Origin: WTGU01 sp965200925
GTDB taxonomy: Bacteria > Pseudomonadota > Alphaproteobacteria > UBA828
DNA: 64,000 nucleotides
Direction: 5' to 3'
Assembly (NCBI GenBank): GCA_965200925.1
Contig: OZ241738.1
Location: 2,914,001 to 2,978,000 of the forward strand
The stretch's first letter is position 1. Each line of letters begins with the position of its first letter. Below are positions 24,507-33,910 of this stretch, in pieces. The translations under genes and the position numbers were made by a program. The notes under the pieces are model-generated. The model was not told where the DNA came from. It saw nothing but the letters and a program-made list of their open reading frames with translations, and made no database searches.

Positions 24507-24604
24507 GCCACCTTCCTCGATCTCCCGCCGCCCCGGCGCGCGGCCCCTTGCGCCGGAGTGTGGAAGGGCCGGCGGCGGGTGTCAACGCCGGCAGGTGCGC
24601 GGGA

Positions 24605-26062
24605 TCAGAGAGCCGTCGCCTGCCAGAGCCCGATCGCCCGCACGATGCACGCCTCGAGCCAGGGCAGGAAGCGCTCTTCGGTCTGCTCCAGAGTTTCCTT
24701 GTAGTTGATCTGGAACACCCTGTCGGCCATCTGTTCGATGCCGCCGATCTCGCGTTCTCCGCGTTCCGTCTCGACTCGCTGGAACCAGCAGGCCGAACAG
24801 ACGAGCACGCCCTGAAACTCATGCCCGATACCATGGAACGCGATCAGGAGTTCGCTCTGATTGCTGTTCCTCGTGACCAACCGCACCCAGGAACGATAGA
24901 CGTCGGTGTTGGCGAAATAACCGAGCCTTTTCGCCGTATGGATGATCTGGAATCGGTAATAATGGCTGTTGGGATCGCCATTCCTGGCTCCGTCGACGAA
25001 GAAGGTCGTGTCGTCGAACAACCCTTCCATCTCCTGTTGCAGGGCGGACGAGACTTGCTGCAACCGCTGGTGGGCTTTCTCCCGGAGTCCGTCGGCGGTA
25101 GCGCACGCGGTCTGCCATTCTTCGATCAACAAATCCTTTCTGTTCTGTAGTTTCCTCCGCACGGCGTGAATCGCGTCTTCGGCCCGGGTGGATTGCAACA
25201 CGCCCCCTGCGATGCTCAATGCCTTGACGAACTCGTCTTTCTGGAGACCTGCGAAGTACGTGACCAGGGGGTCGAGATCGCCGTCGTCGGCGGCTTCCAG
25301 GGCGTCGATATAGGCGCCGCGCTCTCGATCCCGCACGACCAGCGGGAACCAGCCGCTTTTCACGAAAATCAGTGTCGCAAGCGCCCGTGCGACACGTCCG
25401 TTGCCGTCCTGGAACGGGTGAATTTGCGCGAACCGATGGTGCAGCCAGGCGGCCTCCACCTCCGGCGGGACGCCCGCGTGCCCCCGGTGCATCTCGATCA
25501 GGCGATCCATTTCCGAAGCGACGTGTTCCGGCGGGCAGTACCGGTGGATGTCACCGTCGGGCGTCAGAGGGTTGTTCGGTTGCTTCTTGTAATCGCCGCG
25601 GATCAGGTCGACGTGGATCGTTCTGCCGAATTGATCCGTGCCTTCCACGGTGTTCTGGTGACGGGTGATGAGGGCATGGATCTCCTTGACGTAGCTCGTG
25701 GTCAGGGCGCGTTGTCCTTTTACGAACGCGAAGATGCCTTCCACGGCCTCTTCGTGGTCGCCGATCATGGACGCCACGGTCCGGGGGTCGCTCGCCGCGC
25801 CGTGCGGGATCAGGGAGGCGTCGATGCCGCGCTCGATCAGGAGCTGCGTGATGCCGCGGTCGAGGACGTACAGGCGCTCGATCAGGCCGGTTTCGATCGC
25901 CCACTCGCGCTTCAGTCGCTCGTTGAATTCCTGGAACGCATCCAGTTTCTCCAGCCGGCCACGTTGTTCGCTCCATACGCTCTCGAGGGTCCGGAGTTCG
26001 TCCTGTGCGAGCCTGTCCGGCTCGACCGTGTAGTCGCGTATCGGTTTCCAGGGTCGATCCAT
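24605..26062 (-). CDS. Fic family protein (AMP-transferase type)
   Basis: A 485-residue Fic-domain enzyme. The catalytic loop HPFQDGNGRVAR is complete at residues 215-226, with the expected His, acidic residue, GNGR and Arg for ATP binding and AMP transfer to protein hydroxyls. The surrounding helices (EVEAAWLHHRFAQI before, ALATLIFVKSGWFPLV after) fit. I cannot find a clear (S/T)xxxE(G/N) inhibitory helix in the N-terminal 140 residues; AIETG at about 56-60 and EAVEG at about 105-109 lack the Ser/Thr. The C-terminal 200 residues contain a predicted helical region and a second, unassigned domain. It is ten bases downstream of an FAD oxidoreductase on the same strand. Codon use is slightly less GC-rich than its neighbours. 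Confidence 0.88.
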   Translation of the reverse strand: MDRPWKPIRDYTVEPDRLAQDELRTLESVWSEQRGRLEKLDAFQEFNERLKREWAIETGLIERLYVLDRGITQLLIERGIDASLIPHGAASDPRTVASMIGDHEEAVEGIFAFVKGQRALTTSYVKEIHALITRHQNTVEGTDQFGRTIHVDLIRGDYKKQPNNPLTPDGDIHRYCPPEHVASEMDRLIEMHRGHAGVPPEVEAAWLHHRFAQIHPFQDGNGRVARALATLIFVKSGWFPLVVRDRERGAYIDALEAADDGDLDPLVTYFAGLQKDEFVKALSIAGGVLQSTRAEDAIHAVRRKLQNRKDLLIEEWQTACATADGLREKAHQRLQQVSSALQQEMEGLFDDTTFFVDGARNGDPNSHYYRFQIIHTAKRLGYFANTDVYRSWVRLVTRNSNQSELLIAFHGIGHEFQGVLVCSACWFQRVETERGEREIGGIEQMADRVFQINYKETLEQTEERFLPWLEACIVRAIGLWQATAL

Positions 26063-26071
26063 GGCGACGGT

Positions 26072-27505
26072 TCACGAATCCGTCAGGCCGGCTTTCTGTC
26101 CTTTGAAGGGAGAGAGGCCGGCGGGGGCGAAGGAGGCCAGGAATTCGATGACCGGCCCCACGTCTTCCCCGCGGTCCGTCGCGTCGTCCTTGCGGGCCAC
26201 GGCGCGGCGGACCAGCTGCCCGCCCATGTAGCGGATCGGCTCCCGCGGGAAATCCCGCCCCAGCGGGCGGACGAGGCCGCATTCCGACCACTCGTCCCGG
26301 CGCCCGACCGCGAGCGACGCGAGGATTCGTCCGCCGCTGTGGCAGGGGCCGACCCCGTTGCCGGAATAGCCGACGCCGGTCAGCACGTCGCCGCGGCCGT
26401 CGATGGGGCCGAAGAATGGCAACCCGGCTCTGGAGCGGTCGATCGGCCCCGTCCAGCTCGATTCGATCGCGACGTCGTCTAACGCGGGGTAGGTGCGGCG
26501 GAACCAGCGCTCGACTCCGTCGGCGATGCGCGAGGGGCCGTCGAAGGCCGCGCCGACCCGCCCGCCGAAAGGCATCAGGCCGTTCATCCCGCCCTTGCCG
26601 AAGACGATGCGGCCATCGGTCGTCGTCCGGTAGTAATGGACCATCATGCGGCTGTCCGAGATGGTCATGCCGTCGTTCCAGCCGATGGCCGCGAGGCGCT
26701 CCGGCGCCGGCGCGGTGGCGACGATGTCGCTCGACACCACGACGATCGACCGGCGGATCTCGGCGAAGCGGATGCCCCAGGCGTTGAGCGCGAGGATCAC
26801 CTTGTCCGCCCGGACCGTGCCGCGCGGCGTCACCACGCAAGGCCTGCCGTCGCGCCGGAGGCGCCGGAGCGGCGTGTTCTCGTGGATGCGGATCCCACGT
26901 TCGCACGCGACGCGCCGGAGGCCGCGGGCGAGGCGGGCTGGCTGCACGCTCGCCGCGGTCGGCTCGAAGACGCCGGCACGATGCACGGGCGAGCCCGACC
27001 GCGCCGCGACCTGCGCGTCGTCCCAGCGCTCGAACGGGGCGATCTGATATTTGCCGATGGCGTCGAGCGTGCCCTCCCAGGAGCCGCGCTGACGTTCGCC
27101 GGTGGCGGCCCACAGCCAGCCGTCGCCGCGATACTGCGCGTCGATCCCGTGGTCGGCGCAGAAGCGCCCGATGGCGCCCACCGCGTCGGCCGACGCCTTG
27201 GCGAGGCGCACCGCTTCCTCGCCGCCGCAAATCTTCTCCAGGGTCTGGAATTTCGCCCACCAGCTCAGCACGAAGCCGCCGTTGCGCCCGCTCGCGCCGG
27301 CGCCGCAGACGTCCTTCTCGATCAGCACCACGTCCGCGGCGGGCTCCAGCTCCTTGAGCCGCAGCGCGGTCCAGAGGCCGGTGAAGCCGCCGCCGACGAT
27401 GCAGACGTCGGCCGTCGCGTCGCCTTCCAGCGGCGGCGCCGGGGCGCCGTCGTCGAGTGCCTCGCCGAGCCAGTGGCTCCGCCGCCCGATCGGGAGCGCG
27501 CTCAT
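26072..27505 (-). CDS. FAD-dependent amine/amino acid oxidoreductase (DadA/PuuB-like)
   Basis: A 477-residue flavoprotein of the DAO family. The Rossmann FAD motif VCIVGGGFTGLWTALRL begins at residue 33, followed by EKDVCGAGASGRNGGFV, the covalent-FAD or substrate-side segment typical of gamma-glutamylputrescine oxidase-like enzymes. The substrate domain runs to GVGYSGNGVGPCHSGGRILA near residue 390. The ATG at 27505 overlaps the stop of the dehydrogenase upstream (ATGA), so the two are translationally coupled. It probably oxidises a secondary amine or amino acid; the substrate is not evident. Confidence 0.88.
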   Translation of the reverse strand: MSALPIGRRSHWLGEALDDGAPAPPLEGDATADVCIVGGGFTGLWTALRLKELEPAADVVLIEKDVCGAGASGRNGGFVLSWWAKFQTLEKICGGEEAVRLAKASADAVGAIGRFCADHGIDAQYRGDGWLWAATGERQRGSWEGTLDAIGKYQIAPFERWDDAQVAARSGSPVHRAGVFEPTAASVQPARLARGLRRVACERGIRIHENTPLRRLRRDGRPCVVTPRGTVRADKVILALNAWGIRFAEIRRSIVVVSSDIVATAPAPERLAAIGWNDGMTISDSRMMVHYYRTTTDGRIVFGKGGMNGLMPFGGRVGAAFDGPSRIADGVERWFRRTYPALDDVAIESSWTGPIDRSRAGLPFFGPIDGRGDVLTGVGYSGNGVGPCHSGGRILASLAVGRRDEWSECGLVRPLGRDFPREPIRYMGGQLVRRAVARKDDATDRGEDVGPVIEFLASFAPAGLSPFKGQKAGLTDS

Positions 27506-28557
27506 AGCGCCTCCGCGATGGCCCGGCCCACGGATTCGGTGGAGCCTGAACCGCCCAGGTCGGGGGTGAGCGGGCCGCCGTCGGCGAGCACGGTCTGGAT
27601 GGCGTTCTCGATGGCCCGCGCCGCGTCTCCGTGGCCGAGATGATCCACCATCATCGCCCCGGTCCAGACCATCGCCACCGGGTTGGCGATGCCGCGCCCG
27701 GCGATGTCGGGCGCCGAGCCGTGCACGGGCTCGAACATCGAGGGATGGTCGCGCTCCGGGTTGATGTTGGCGGCCGGGGCGAGGCCCATGCCCCCCGCTA
27801 CGGCCGCGCCGAGATCGGAAAGGATGTCGCCGAACAGGTTGCTGCCGACCACCACGTCGAACCAGTCCGGGTGCTGCACGAAGTGGGCGCTCAGGATGTC
27901 GATGTGGAACTGGTCGGTCTCGACGTCCGGGTGGCGCGCGGCGGCGGCGGCGAAGCGCTCGTCCCAATAGGGCATGGTATGGATGATGCCGTTCGACTTG
28001 GTGGCCGAGACGACCCGCCGCTTCCGCCGTCGCGCCAGCGCGAAGGCGTAGTCCATCACGCGGTCCACGCCCTGGCGGGTGAACACGCTTTCCTGCACCA
28101 CGGCTTCCTGCTCGGTGCCGGCGTAGATGCGCCCCCCCATTTCTGAATATTCGCCTTCGTTGTTCTCGCGGACGATGCAGAAGTCGATGTCGCCGGGGGC
28201 GCGCCCCGCGAGCGGTGAGGCGACGCCTGCGAGGAGCTTGATCGGGCGCAGGTTGACGTATTGCCGGAAGGTCCGGCGCAGCGGGATCAGCAGGCCCCAG
28301 AGCGACACGTGGTCCGGCACGCCGGAGAAGCCGACGGCGCCGAGCAGGATCGCGTCGAACCCGCGCAGCGTTTCGATCCCGTCTTCCGGCATCATCCGGC
28401 CGGTCTTGCTGTAGGTCTCGCAGCTCCAGCCGAAATGTTCCCAGTCGAACGCGATGTCGAAGCGCCGCCCCGCGGCCTCCAGGACGCGCATCGCCTCGGG
28501 CAGGACCTCGTTGCCGATGCCGTCTCCCGGAATCGCCGCGATCCGATAACGCGCCAT
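27502..28557 (-). CDS. Tartrate/D-malate dehydrogenase (isocitrate/isopropylmalate dehydrogenase family)
   Basis: A 351-residue NAD- and metal-dependent decarboxylating dehydrogenase. The N-terminus IAAIPGDGIGNEVLPEA, the substrate loop RQYVNLRPIKLL, the conserved FCIVRENNEGEYS, the catalytic Lys in VSATKSNGI and the metal Asp in GDILSDLGAA are visible; the cofactor region is FEPVHGSAPDIAG. The WGLLIPLRR text places it with tartrate dehydrogenase/decarboxylase and D-malate dehydrogenase rather than LeuB. It starts the unit with the FAD oxidoreductase and Fic gene and may feed pyruvate or glycerate into the same C3 pool as glycerate kinase. Confidence 0.9.
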   Translation of the reverse strand: MARYRIAAIPGDGIGNEVLPEAMRVLEAAGRRFDIAFDWEHFGWSCETYSKTGRMMPEDGIETLRGFDAILLGAVGFSGVPDHVSLWGLLIPLRRTFRQYVNLRPIKLLAGVASPLAGRAPGDIDFCIVRENNEGEYSEMGGRIYAGTEQEAVVQESVFTRQGVDRVMDYAFALARRRKRRVVSATKSNGIIHTMPYWDERFAAAAARHPDVETDQFHIDILSAHFVQHPDWFDVVVGSNLFGDILSDLGAAVAGGMGLAPAANINPERDHPSMFEPVHGSAPDIAGRGIANPVAMVWTGAMMVDHLGHGDAARAIENAIQTVLADGGPLTPDLGGSGSTESVGRAIAEAL

Positions 28558-28706
28558 GGCCTTCCTCCGCCGCCGTCGGCGCGCCGATTATGCGCTCGCC
28601 CCTCTCCCCGGCAAGGGCTACCGGGGCGCTCGCGCGCTTCATACCCGATACCGCGCGGGACGCGAGCGCGCTTGCGTCCCGCGCCGCGCCGGCTTAGCCT
28701 CGGCAC

Positions 28707-28946
28707 ATGGCGAACGCACCCGCCTTCGGCACCTTGGCCCATGCGCGCAAGCGCAAGGCCGCCGGAGTCGGCGAAGCCCAGGCCGAAGCCCACGCGGAAG
28801 CCGTGCGCGACGCGGTCACGGAAGGCGTCGCGACCAGGGCGGACATCCGCGACCTCAAGGCCGAGATCACCAGCATGAAATGGGTTCTCGGCTTTCTGGC
28901 GGCACCCACCCTCGCCATGGCCGCCCGCCTCTTCGGCGCCTTCTAG
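28707..28946 (+). CDS. Small coiled-coil protein with C-terminal membrane segment (DUF1640/CCDC90-like)
   Basis: A 79-residue protein. Residues 10-55 form an alanine- and charge-rich helix (AGVGEAQAEAHAEAVRD, then VATRADIRDLKAEI), and the last 20 residues WVLGFLAAPTLAMAARLFGAF are a membrane anchor. The ATRADIRDLKAE segment is typical of bacterial DUF1640/CCDC90-like proteins. Its function is unknown. It is divergent from the tartrate dehydrogenase and ends 15 bases before the start of the AT-rich membrane protein gene, with which it may be transcribed. Confidence 0.7.
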   Translation: MANAPAFGTLAHARKRKAAGVGEAQAEAHAEAVRDAVTEGVATRADIRDLKAEITSMKWVLGFLAAPTLAMAARLFGAF

Positions 28947-28961
28947 GCTGCGCTTGCCAGC

Positions 28962-30486
28962 ATGCGCGCCGAAAACATTCATTCTTCAATATTTCGCGGG
29001 CCGTGGTATGTACTGCCTTGCCTGATAGCCATCTTTGTTTCGTTATATCATCCGGCGCTAACCAATGATTATGCGTATTCCGATGACTATTATGACTTCC
29101 TTGGCGGTGACTCTGGCGGGGGGGGGTAGTGGATTTAGTTGGGTATTTGATAAGAGATTGTTGGAAGGTCGCCCTGTATATTCGGGTATCTATTATGTGA
29201 GCGCGTGGTTTGTTGAAACCTTGTTTGATGTTAGATGGATTCGCTTGTTTGGCATATTTGGCATTGCCCTGGCGTCTTGGTGCGTTTTTCGTGAACTTGT
29301 ACGACAAGAGTTTGACCGACTACCTTCATTCTTTGTCGCTGTCATTGTCGGAATGTCTGTCCCGTTTCAGTTGGCGGCTTCATGGGCAACGGTTTCGGCG
29401 TTTCCCTATGCCTTTGCTATTGCTTATGCCGCATTTCTGATTGCCGAACACTCGCTAAAGCAGAGAGCTACTACAAAGTATGCACTGATTGTTGCATCGA
29501 TCATTTGCCTGTTGATGGCATTCTGGATATACCAACCTGTCGCATTAGCATTCTGGACATTCTTCGCTGTCGGCATATTACGAAAACAGAATATAACGGG
29601 CAATGACATTCGTCGCGTATTTGTCTATCTCTGCATTACGGCGGCGGCTATCGGTTTGTCTTATCTGACATATGAAGCAGCACAAAGCATTCTTCCTTAT
29701 GACGACTATCGGCGCGGGGGACTTAGAGCCATTTCCGATATTCCTGAGCGTATTCCGTGGTTAATAGACCGAATAGCAACGGCGATTATTTTCCCGGTCA
29801 CTCCTGGCGAATACTACACGCCTAACAAACACTACTGGAACATATTACCGATCGTTTTTGTGCTGGCAGGATTGGTTTTGTACTTTAGAGACGGACAATC
29901 GTTTACGAAAAGGTTTGTGATTGCTTGCGTCTTACCTGCCTTGTGTCACGGAATTATGTTGGTCTCTGCCCAGGATTGGGACGCGCAACAGACTCGCATG
30001 GCGTTAGTTTTTTTGGTTATCTATTACGTTTTCCTCGCTGTGCATGGATATGCGAGATACATCAACCGAACCCCGTCTGCTTTCGTGAATTGTGTCATGG
30101 GGTTTGTCGTATTCGTGGGTGCTGCGTTGTCCTATTGGCACCATGAACGCCAATTTGTGAGAACTCATGTTAGAGAGATAGAGTTTATTCGTTCCGAATT
30201 GCAACAGCATGACTTGGAAAGTTACGACGCCATTCATGTTGTTCGTGCAGAGTGTCGCGGGGGCTCTTTCATTTCTAGAAGTCATTTGGGGCCGTCAAGT
30301 TGCTGGAATTGGACGCCGGATTCCATGGTCAAATTTCTCTTGATAGATTTACATGCGGACACACTTCCCTTGAGATTGTCTAATTCTGCATACGGTGACG
30401 AACCCGTTCCGCGCGCCAATACGTTGATCATCCATATGGAAAAGGGCATTCGCGCCTATCGTGCGGGCGGCGCGGGCGCGCAATAG
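28962..30486 (+). CDS. Membrane glycosyltransferase-like protein (GtrII-type), frame broken at a run of nine G
   Basis: The ATG at 28962 opens MRAENIHSSIFRGPWYV, a first membrane helix LPCLIAIFVSLYHPALTN and an acidic loop YAYSDDYYDFLGGDSG, then hits a TAG at 29127 directly after nine G (29118-29126). The frame beginning 29065 carries the rest: WVFDKRLLEGRPVYSG and about nine further helices, ending at 30486. With eight G the two join into one 507-residue protein. The short acidic loop followed by GRP and many helices resembles glucosyltransferase-like membrane proteins of O-antigen modification (GtrII/DUF class). The gene is about 45 percent GC against about 68 for its surroundings, with edges matching the coding limits: a transferred gene. 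As written it is off; it may be phase-variable, decayed or a homopolymer error. Confidence 0.7.
29118..29126 (+). repeat. Run of nine G inside the GtrII-like gene
   Basis: A homopolymer G9 in an otherwise AT-rich gene, placed between the N-terminal open frame and the main body of the protein. Loss of one G restores a continuous 507-codon frame. Confidence 0.9.
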
Positions 30487-30696
30487 GCCGGCGGGCTTCC
30501 TCGAGACACGGCGGGCCGTGCGGAACGGCGCTCACGGGCGGGCTGTGAGCGCCGGCGGCGGTCTTCCCGTCCGGTGCGGCTGGTGCGGGCGGGCGTGGGC
30601 GCGCGCGGCGCGCCATAAGATGGATCGGGCTCCGTCGCTCGGTCCGCAGGCACCGGAAGTCTCGCGGTCGGGGCGCGCGCGCCCTATAAACGGGGG

Positions 30697-31512
30697 ATGA
30701 CGGCGTTTTTCAAAATGCACGGGCTCGGGAACGACTTCGTGCTGTTCGACGGGCGGACGCGACGGGTGGCGCTCGATCGCGCGCGGGTGCGGGCCATCGC
30801 GGACCGGCGCACCGGCATAGGCTGCGACCAGGTGCTCGCTCTGGAGCCGCCGCGGCGCACCGGCGCGGACGCCTTTCTCCGCATCTGGAACCGCGACGGC
30901 GGCGAGGTCGCGGCCTGCGGCAACGGCACCCGCTGCGCCGCCCGCCTGCTGCTGGACGAGGCCGGGCGCGACCGGGTGGCGCTGGAAACCGCCGCCGGCG
31001 CGCTGATCGCCCACGAGGGCGGGAACGGCGCCGTGCGCGTCGACTTGGGGCCTGCGCGCCTCGACTGGCGCGCCATTCCGCTCGCCCGGCCCATGGACAC
31101 GCTGCATGTGAGCCTTCAGGCCGGACCACTCGCCGACGCGGTGGCGGTGAACGTCGGCAACCCGCACGCGGTGTTCTTCGTGGCGGACCCGGAGACGGTG
31201 CCGCTGGAAGAGCATGGCCCCGCCCTGGAGACCGATCCGCTCTTCCCCGAACGCGCGAATATCGGCGTCGCCGCGGTCGCCGGCCGGGACCGCCTGCGGC
31301 TCCGGGTCTGGGAGCGCGGGGCCGGCCTCACCCGCGCCTGCGGCACGGGCGCCTGCGCCGCCGCGGTCGCCGCCGCCCGGCGCGGGCTGACGGGGCGTAC
31401 CGTCGCCGTGGCGCTGGACGGCGGGGCGCTGGACGTGTGCTGGCGCGACGATGGTCGTGTCGAGATGACGGGACCCGCCGCCCTCGCCTTCACGGGAACG
31501 CTGCCGCCATGA
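30697..31512 (+). CDS. dapF: Diaminopimelate epimerase
   Basis: A 271-residue cofactor-independent epimerase that turns LL-2,6-diaminopimelate into the meso form for lysine and peptidoglycan. The two catalytic cysteines are Cys74 in ACGNGTRC and Cys215 in ACGTGAC. The N-terminus FFKMHGLGNDFVLFD and GIGCDQVL are typical. GGGGG ends one base before the ATG. Its stop overlaps the start of mtaB (ATGA), an arrangement common in alphaproteobacteria. Confidence 0.96.
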   Translation: MTAFFKMHGLGNDFVLFDGRTRRVALDRARVRAIADRRTGIGCDQVLALEPPRRTGADAFLRIWNRDGGEVAACGNGTRCAARLLLDEAGRDRVALETAAGALIAHEGGNGAVRVDLGPARLDWRAIPLARPMDTLHVSLQAGPLADAVAVNVGNPHAVFFVADPETVPLEEHGPALETDPLFPERANIGVAAVAGRDRLRLRVWERGAGLTRACGTGACAAAVAAARRGLTGRTVAVALDGGALDVCWRDDGRVEMTGPAALAFTGTLPP

Positions 31513-32759
31513 GCGGGCCCGAGGTCGTCACCCTGGGCTGCCGGCTCAACGCCGCCGAGTCGGAGGTCGTGCGCGCCCGCGCCCGCGCCGCCGGCCTGAC
31601 TCATGCGGTGATCGTCAACAGCTGCGCCGTCACCGCGGAGGCCGAACGGCGGACGCGCCAGGCCATCCGCCGGGCGCGGCGGCAGAACCCGGAGGCCACC
31701 CTCGTCGTCACCGGTTGCGCCGCGCAGATCGACCCGGCGCGCTACGCCGCGATGCCCGAGGTCGACCGCGTGCTCGGCAACCGGGAGAAGCTGGCGGCCG
31801 CGCACTTCGCGCCCGATGCGAACCGCCGCGTCGCCGTCGGCGCCATCACGGCGGCGCGGGAGGCGACGGGCCCGCCCATCGCCGGCCAGGAGGGGCGCCA
31901 CCGCGCCTTCGTGCAGGTGCAGAACGGCTGCGACCATCGCTGCACCTTCTGCGTGATTCCCTTCGGCCGCGGCCCGAGCCGGAGCGTGCCGCCGGGGCAA
32001 GTCGTGGAACGGGTGCGCGCCCTGGTCGAGAACGGCTACCGCGAGGCGGTGCTGACGGGAATCGACCTCGGCCATTACGGGCGCGACCTGCCGGGCCGGC
32101 CTTCCCTGGGCGAGACGGCGCGGCTGCTGCTGGCGGAAGTGCCTGCCCTGGAGCGGCTGCGGCTCTCCTCCATCGACCCGGTGGAGGTGGACCCGGCGCT
32201 GGAGCGTCTCTTCGCCGAGGAGCCGCGGCTGATGCCGCATCTGCATCTGAGCGTCCAGGCAGGCGACGATCTGGTGCTCAAGCGCATGAAGCGGCGCCAC
32301 CGGCGGGCGGACGTGCTGGCCCTCTGCCGGCGCCTGCGTGCGCGGCGCCCGGAGATCGCCTTCGGCGCCGACCTGATCGCCGGCTTCCCGACCGAGACTC
32401 CGGCGATGTTCGAGAGCACGCGGCGGCTGGTGGCGGAGGCCGGGCTGGTCTGGCTCCACGTCTTCCCCTATTCGGCGCGCGCGGGCACACCGGCGGCGCG
32501 GATGCCGCAGGTCCCGATGCCCGAACGCCGCGCCCGCGCCGCGGCGCTGCGGGCGGCGGCGGAGGCGCCGCGCCGACGCTTCCTCGAAGGCCGCGTCGGG
32601 CGCGCGGGCCGGGTGCTGCTGGAGGGGCCGGCGCACGGGCGGGACGAATGCTTCGCCAAGGTCACGCTCGACCGCGCGGCGGGGGCGCCGGGAGCGGTGG
32701 CGCGCGTCCGCATCGCGGGCGTGGCGGGGGACGGGCTGCGGGGGACGCCCGCCCGGTGA
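31509..32759 (+). CDS. mtaB: tRNA t6A37 methylthiotransferase MtaB (radical SAM)
   Basis: A 416-residue MiaB-family radical-SAM enzyme that adds the methylthio group to t6A37 of tRNA. The N-terminal UPF0004 domain holds three cysteines for the second cluster (LGCRLN, NSCAVT, VTGCAAQ). The radical-SAM motif is CDHRCTFC. Further motifs are LTGIDLGHYG, HLHLSVQAGDD and GADLIAGFPTET. The start ATG overlaps the dapF stop and the stop overlaps the GTG of ftsY, so all three are translated in series. A C-terminal TRAM-like segment follows the SAM core. Confidence 0.95.
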   Translation: MSGPEVVTLGCRLNAAESEVVRARARAAGLTHAVIVNSCAVTAEAERRTRQAIRRARRQNPEATLVVTGCAAQIDPARYAAMPEVDRVLGNREKLAAAHFAPDANRRVAVGAITAAREATGPPIAGQEGRHRAFVQVQNGCDHRCTFCVIPFGRGPSRSVPPGQVVERVRALVENGYREAVLTGIDLGHYGRDLPGRPSLGETARLLLAEVPALERLRLSSIDPVEVDPALERLFAEEPRLMPHLHLSVQAGDDLVLKRMKRRHRRADVLALCRRLRARRPEIAFGADLIAGFPTETPAMFESTRRLVAEAGLVWLHVFPYSARAGTPAARMPQVPMPERRARAAALRAAAEAPRRRFLEGRVGRAGRVLLEGPAHGRDECFAKVTLDRAAGAPGAVARVRIAGVAGDGLRGTPAR

Positions 32760-33697
32760 GCGCGGACGGCAGCGGGCGCGGCCTGTTCACGCGGCTCAAG
32801 GCGGGGCTCGGCCGCAGCTCCCGGCGGCTCAGCGCCGGCATCGGGACGATCCTAGCCGGCGGCGCGCTCGACGAGGCGGCGCTGGAGCAGCTCGAGGAGT
32901 TGCTGATCGCCGCCGATCTGGGCGCCGCCACGGCGGCTGAACTGACGGCGGCGCTGCGGGCGCGCGGCCTCGGCGGGCGGGCGGGCGCCGACGAGGTGCG
33001 GCGGGCGCTGGCGCGGGAGATCGCCGCGGTGCTGGCGCCGGTGGAGGGGGCGCTGGAGATCGACGCTTCCGCCAAGCCCCACGTGATCCTGGTCGCCGGC
33101 GTGAACGGCACGGGCAAGACGACCACCATCGGCAAGCTCGCCTGCCGCCTTGGCGGCGAGGGCCGGCGGGTGATGCTGGCGGCGGGCGACACCTTCCGCG
33201 CCGCCGCGGCCGAGCAGCTCGCGGCCTGGGGCGCGCGCGCCGGCGCGCCGGTGGTGGCCCGCGAGGGCGGCGGCGGAGACCCGGCCGGCCTCGCCTTCGA
33301 TGCGCTGGCGCGGGCGCAGGCGGAAGGCGCGGACGTGCTCCTGATCGACACCGCCGGTAGGCTCCAGAACAAGGCGCATCTGATGGCGGAGTTGCGGAAG
33401 ATCGACCGGGTGGTGAAGAAGCGCGACCCGCGCGCACCGCACAGCCGCCTTCTCGTCCTCGACGCGACCACCGGGCAGAACGCGCACGGGCAGGTCGAAC
33501 TCTTCCGCGAGGCGATCGACGTGGATGGCTTGGTGCTGACGAAGCTCGACGGCGCGGCGAAGGGCGGCGTGCTGGTGGCGCTGGCGCGCCGCTTCGGCGT
33601 GCCGGTGGTGGCGTTGGGGGTCGGCGAGGGCGAGGGCGACCTCCGCCCCTTCGAGGCCCAGGCCTTCGCCCACGCGCTTCTGGGCCTCGACGCATAG
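32756..33697 (+). CDS. ftsY: Signal recognition particle receptor FtsY
   Basis: A 313-residue SRP-receptor GTPase that docks ribosome-SRP complexes at the membrane. The N domain (LFTRLKAGLGRSSRRL, then the helical bundle to residue about 90) is followed by the G domain: GVNGTGKTTTIGKLA (G1), DTFRAAAAEQL (insertion box), DTAGRLQNK (G3) and TKLDGAAKGG (G4). The start is the GTG at 32756 that overlaps the mtaB stop; there is no long acidic A domain. The GTGA overlap suggests coupled translation. Confidence 0.95.
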   Translation: MSADGSGRGLFTRLKAGLGRSSRRLSAGIGTILAGGALDEAALEQLEELLIAADLGAATAAELTAALRARGLGGRAGADEVRRALAREIAAVLAPVEGALEIDASAKPHVILVAGVNGTGKTTTIGKLACRLGGEGRRVMLAAGDTFRAAAAEQLAAWGARAGAPVVAREGGGGDPAGLAFDALARAQAEGADVLLIDTAGRLQNKAHLMAELRKIDRVVKKRDPRAPHSRLLVLDATTGQNAHGQVELFREAIDVDGLVLTKLDGAAKGGVLVALARRFGVPVVALGVGEGEGDLRPFEAQAFAHALLGLDA

Positions 33698-33719
33698 CGG
33701 CTTTTTCGGTGTTTCGGGT

Positions 33720-33737
33720 GTGCGGGTCTCCCCGCAC
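33720..33737. terminator. Hairpin between converging ftsY and glycosyltransferase genes
   Basis: GTGCGGG (33720-33726), loop TCTC and CCCGCAC (33731-33737) form a 7-bp stem about 22 bases after the ftsY stop. No T-run follows on either strand (a CTTTTT lies before it). It may be a weak bidirectional end. The rest of 33698-33910 shows nothing else. Confidence 0.3.
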
Positions 33738-33910
33738 GCCGTGGGCGAGCGTCCGGCAGGTTTGTGCGGGCGGCGCGCCGGCAGGTGCGCCCGCGACACC
33801 CGCGCCGGATGTCGTGACCGCGGCGTCCTTCACGAAGACGTCCAGGCGATGGATTCGAAGGGTGCCTCCTCCGCGGTTCGTTCCATTCGCCTTGGAAGCC
33901 GGGGATGGGG

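Noticed and set aside
30487..30696. Short minus-strand frames before dapF as genes
   Set aside because: Arg/Pro-rich shadows with no motif; I see only a TATAAA just before the dapF start, without a matching -35.
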